Assembly: GCA_023254755.1 (NCBI GenBank)
Contig: JALRKU010000176.1
Coordinates: forward strand, 1 to 8,017
DNA length: 8,017 bases
Reading direction: 5' to 3'
Origin: Aeromicrobium sp.
GTDB lineage: Bacteria; Actinomycetota; Actinomycetes; Propionibacteriales; Nocardioidaceae
Below, in pieces: positions 6,014 to 8,017 of the stretch. The notes below the pieces were generated by a model. That model was not told where the DNA came from, did not search any database, and worked only from the letters and a program-made list of their open reading frames with translations. Position 1 is the stretch's first letter, and each line of letters starts with the position of its first letter. The translations under genes were made by a program, and so were the position numbers.

Positions 6014-6055
6014 CCGGTCGACCAGCCGGCCCCGTCCCACCCACCGAGGAGAACC

Positions 6056-6433
6056 GTGATCCCTGAGGACCTGTACTACAGCGAGGAGCACGAGTGGGTG
6101 CGCCTCGAGGACGACGTCGCCACCGTCGGCATCACCGACTTCGCTCAGGACCAGCTCGGCGACATCGTGTACGTGCAGCTTCCCGCGGTCGGGGAGGCGC
6201 TGTCGTCCGGCTCGGTGGTGGGTGAGCTCGAGTCCACCAAGTCCGTCAGCGACGTGTTCTCGCCGGTCGACGGCGAGGTCGTCGCTCGCAACGACGCGCT
6301 CGACGCGAGCCCCGAGGTCATCAACGGCGACCCGTACGGCGAGGGCTGGCTGTTCAAGGTCCGCGTGTCGTCCGACGACGTGACGGCGAGCCTGCTGTCG
6401 TCGGAGGAGTACGCGGGCGTCACGAGCGCCTGA
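6056..6433 (+). CDS. gcvH: Glycine cleavage system H protein (lipoyl carrier)
   Basis: This 125-residue protein matches GcvH along its whole length. The N-terminal YSEEHEWVR (8-16), GITDFAQDQLGDIVYVQLP (25-43) and the lipoylation site ESTKSVSD with Lys62 are all present, as are the late SPVDGEVV and GWLFKV motifs. Lipoylated GcvH carries the aminomethyl group from the P protein to the T protein and is reoxidised by the L protein; in some bacteria it also passes lipoate to other enzymes. No gcvP or gcvT is next to it here. This isolated place between DUF881 and an FHA gene is the same as for Rv1826 in M. tuberculosis. The GTG at 6056 follows GAGGAG (6046-6051) by four bases. It may be transcribed from the upstream genes, since the gap is only 42 bases. 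Confidence 0.97.
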   Translation: MIPEDLYYSEEHEWVRLEDDVATVGITDFAQDQLGDIVYVQLPAVGEALSSGSVVGELESTKSVSDVFSPVDGEVVARNDALDASPEVINGDPYGEGWLFKVRVSSDDVTASLLSSEEYAGVTSA

Positions 6434-6469
6434 CCCTGCCCGACCGTCCACGAGCGGCACCGCGTGGAT

Positions 6470-6477
6470 GCTAGGTT
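6470..6477 (+). promoter_or_regulatory. Candidate extended -10 promoter of the FHA-ftsR operon
   Basis: TGC-TAGGTT (6469-6477) is an extended -10 element (TGN plus TANNNT). It shares nine of ten bases with the candidate in front of the phosphatidyltransferase gene. No clear -35 is seen, but a 6-10-6 inverted repeat, TCCACG (6447-6452) and CGTGGA (6463-6468), covers the -35 region and could be an operator or part of a gcvH terminator. Transcription would start near 6484, about 50 bases before the start codon. Confidence 0.4.
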
Positions 6478-6485
6478 GAACGTGA

Positions 6486-6518
6486 ACCTGGGGTCGAGAC
6501 CTGGACCCCACGACCTGG
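6486..6518 (+). promoter_or_regulatory. Leader repeats and small hairpin before the FHA gene
   Basis: ACCTGG occurs three times at almost equal steps (6486-6491, 6499-6504 and 6513-6518; steps of 13 and 14). The last two share the longer GACCTGG. Across the first two lies a perfect 7-bp inverted repeat, TGGGGTC (6489-6495) and GACCCCA (6504-6510), with an eight-base loop. The stem ends ten bases before the SD (AGGAG, 6521-6525). The patterns are seen directly. Whether they bind a protein, fold in the RNA, or are chance in GC-rich DNA is open. Confidence 0.35.
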
Positions 6519-6534
6519 TCAGGAGTTGAGAGCG

Positions 6535-6975
6535 ATGTCGACCTCGGACGGTTCGCCGGTCGGGGGTGTCGAGCACACCACGCACATCCCCGCGATCGAC
6601 GTCGACACCGAGGAGATGTCGTCGGCCGACGTGTCGGCGGTCGAGCAGCTCCCGGCAGGCAGCGCGATGCTCCTGGTGCAGCGTGGCCCCGACGCCGGTT
6701 CGCGGTTCCTCCTCGACAGCGACGCCGTCACGATCGGTCGGCACCCGGACAGCGACATCTTCCTCGACGACATCAGCGTGTCGCGCCGGCACGCCACGTT
6801 CGAGCGCAGCGGCACCGGCTACTCGGTGACGGACCTGGGCTCGTTGAACGGCACGTACGTCAACCGTGACCGCATCGACGGGGCGATCGCGTTGTCCGGC
6901 GGCGACGAGGTCCAGGTGGGCAAGTACCGCCTGATCTACTTCGCCGGAGCGGCGGGGCAGGGCGTCACGGCATGA
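6535..6975 (+). CDS. garA: FHA-domain regulator of the GarA/OdhI type
   Basis: The 146-residue protein has a flexible, acidic N-terminal part (1-42) and one FHA domain (about 45-138). FHA hallmarks are GRH with Arg69, the phosphopeptide-binding SRRH (83-86), and SLNGTYVN (103-110) with Asn105. GarA of mycobacteria and OdhI of corynebacteria, when unphosphorylated, bind and inhibit 2-oxoglutarate dehydrogenase; in mycobacteria also glutamate metabolism enzymes. Ser/Thr kinases (PknB, PknG) phosphorylate a tandem Thr near the N-terminus and the FHA domain then folds onto it. Here Thr15-Thr16 are present, but in the context EHTTHIP rather than ETTS. The ATG at 6535 is chosen because AGGAG (6521-6525) is nine bases upstream; the in-frame TTG at 6526 directly touches the SD. 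Its place after gcvH matches garA (Rv1827). The symbol rests on synteny and domain layout. Confidence 0.88.
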   Translation: MSTSDGSPVGGVEHTTHIPAIDVDTEEMSSADVSAVEQLPAGSAMLLVQRGPDAGSRFLLDSDAVTIGRHPDSDIFLDDISVSRRHATFERSGTGYSVTDLGSLNGTYVNRDRIDGAIALSGGDEVQVGKYRLIYFAGAAGQGVTA

Positions 6976-7688
6976 CCGAGCCGGTCCCCGAGCTCTCGCG
7001 GCTGGGAATCGGCAAGGTCCTCGACGAGCTGCGGCCCGAGTTCCCGGACCTCACGATCACCAAGATCCGGTACCTGGAGCGCGAGGGTCTCCTCGAGCCG
7101 GAGCGCACTCCGTCGGGCTACCGCAAGTTCTCGTTCGGTGACGTGGAGCGCCTGCGCTTCATCCTGCGTCAGCAGCGCGACAAGTTCTGGCCGCTGAACC
7201 ACATCCGCCAGGTCCTCGACGACATGGACAACGACCGGGTGCCCGACGTCGACGTGCCCGGCGTGCGCGTGCCGACGCTCGCGCTCAGCACCGACGGCCT
7301 GCCGACCGCCGACACGTTCCGCTCGCCGGCCAGCCAGGTGCGCCTGACGCGCGACCAGCTGCTGGAGGCCTCCGGGCTGTCGGCCGAGCAGCTGGCCGAG
7401 GTCGAGGAGCACGGCCTCATCGTCCGACGCAGCCGTGCGGCGTTCTTCGACGGCGACGACCTGCAGGTCGCGGCGCTGGTGGCCCGCTTCGCACCGCTCG
7501 GCCTGGCTCCGCGCCACCTGCGGGTGCTCGTCACGGGAGCCGAGCGGCAGGCGGCGCTGTTCGACCAGGTCGTCGCGCCGCGCGACCGCACGCTCGACCA
7601 CGACGACGCCGACCAGGCGGTCGCGACGCTCGCCGCGCTCTCGGTGTCGCTGCAGACCGTGCTGCTGCGGCGGAGGCTGCGGGGCTGA
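6972..7688 (+). CDS. ftsR: MerR-family transcriptional regulator of the FtsR type
   Basis: The 238-residue protein begins with a MerR-type winged helix-turn-helix (about 9-84): IGKVLDELRPEF (13-24), the recognition part TITKIRYLEREGLL (28-41), then PSGYRKFS (47-54) in the wing. MerR proteins usually end in a short dimer helix and an effector domain. Here a longer second part (about 120-235) contains another helix-turn-helix-like segment (126-165) and no cysteine, so it is not a thiol-type metal sensor. It corresponds to Rv1828 and to FtsR of Corynebacterium glutamicum, which activates ftsZ. Transfer of that role to this organism is inference from synteny and sequence pattern. The ATG overlaps the FHA stop in ATGA, so both are probably translated together. 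There are only six bases to the next gene. Confidence 0.87.
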   Translation: MTEPVPELSRLGIGKVLDELRPEFPDLTITKIRYLEREGLLEPERTPSGYRKFSFGDVERLRFILRQQRDKFWPLNHIRQVLDDMDNDRVPDVDVPGVRVPTLALSTDGLPTADTFRSPASQVRLTRDQLLEASGLSAEQLAEVEEHGLIVRRSRAAFFDGDDLQVAALVARFAPLGLAPRHLRVLVTGAERQAALFDQVVAPRDRTLDHDDADQAVATLAALSVSLQTVLLRRRLRG

Positions 7689-7694
7689 TCCACG

Positions 7695-8017
7695 GTGCGT
7701 GACCTCGAGGTCGTGGGCGTACGGGTCGAGATGCCGACCAACCAGCCCCTCGTTCTGCTCCGCGAGACGGAGGGCCGCCGCTACCTGCCGATCTGGATCG
7801 GCGCGGTGGAGGCCACCGCGATCGCGTTCGCGCAGCAGGGCGTGGTGCCGCCACGCCCGCTCACCCACGACCTGATCCGCGACATCCTGCAGGCCACCGG
7901 ACACGGCCTCAGCCAGGTCCGCATCACCGACGTGCGCGACGGCGTCTTCTTCGCGACCCTCGTGTTCGACTCCGGTGAGGAGGTCAGCGCCCGCCCCTCG
8001 GACTCCATCGCCCTCGC
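7695..8017 (+). CDS. DUF151 / bifunctional nuclease family protein (partial, 3' end outside window)
   Basis: From the GTG at 7695 the frame stays open to the end of the window, giving 107 complete codons of a family usually about 160 residues long. Recognisable parts are the start MRDLEVVGVRVEMPTNQPLV, YLPIWIGAVEATAIA (about 35-49), RPLTHDL (60-66) and ARPSDSIALA (98-107), all typical of the BFN/DUF151 domain. A plant member and some bacterial members have been reported to have nuclease activity; the function in Actinobacteria is not settled. The start is six bases after the ftsR stop; the nearest SD-like GGAGG (7672-7676) is rather far away, so coupling to ftsR is likely. The order matches Rv1829 of M. 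tuberculosis. Confidence 0.9.
   Translation, partial: MRDLEVVGVRVEMPTNQPLVLLRETEGRRYLPIWIGAVEATAIAFAQQGVVPPRPLTHDLIRDILQATGHGLSQVRITDVRDGVFFATLVFDSGEEVSARPSDSIAL

Noticed and set aside
6016..6023. Palindrome GGTCGACC between DUF881 and gcvH
   Set aside because: Eight-base GC-rich palindromes are expected often at this GC content, and there is no loop, repeat or U-run to support a site.
5213..6511. 432-codon minus-strand open frame opposite sbp, DUF881 and gcvH
   Set aside because: It crosses three well-supported genes and two intergenic gaps, has no recognisable domain, and shows shadow-type composition.
6526..6534. TTG start for the FHA protein
   Set aside because: It directly touches the AGGAG SD with no spacing; ATG at 6535 has a normal spacing of nine bases.

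Overview
The window is about 70% GC, uses GTG and ATG starts with AGGAGG-like Shine-Dalgarno (SD) sites, and carries a gene order known from Actinobacteria. Protein content and order fit a Propionibacteriales/Nocardioidaceae-type organism such as Nocardioides or Aeromicrobium. That placement is inference; no marker gene fixes the genus. There is no mobile element, CRISPR array, tRNA or rRNA, and no gene-free stretch over about 200 bases.

Region 1 (1-2756, + strand) is a copper-handling operon with overlapping genes: the 3' end of a YcnI/DUF1775 gene, copC, and a long membrane protein fusing CopD to a CtaG-type cytochrome c oxidase assembly domain. Together they would bind periplasmic (extracytoplasmic) copper, move it across or into the membrane, and serve oxidase copper loading. 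The operon converges on sodA at a shared hairpin (2781-2812).

Region 2 (2829-3446, - strand) is sodA, a Mn/Fe superoxide dismutase. Its leader has two perfect inverted repeats that abut each other; the second encloses the SD. A 198-base divergent intergenic region follows. It holds a candidate promoter in each direction and a strong leader hairpin for the next gene.

Region 3 (3645 to the end, + strand) matches the conserved actinobacterial block known in Mycobacterium tuberculosis as Rv1822-Rv1829: CDP-alcohol phosphatidyltransferase, DUF881, small basic protein Sbp, a second DUF881, gcvH, a GarA/OdhI-type FHA protein, an FtsR-type MerR regulator, and the start of a DUF151 bifunctional-nuclease gene. 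The first four genes overlap by 4-8 bases and are probably translationally coupled. The FHA and ftsR genes overlap by 4 bases and have their own candidate promoter. The block joins phospholipid synthesis, membrane proteins of a division-linked family, a glycine-cleavage carrier, a kinase-controlled TCA/nitrogen switch, and a regulator known in Corynebacterium to activate ftsZ.

No wholly new system is evident. The least explained signals are the structured leaders in front of sodA, the phosphatidyltransferase and the FHA gene, and the unstudied DUF881-Sbp-DUF881 module.
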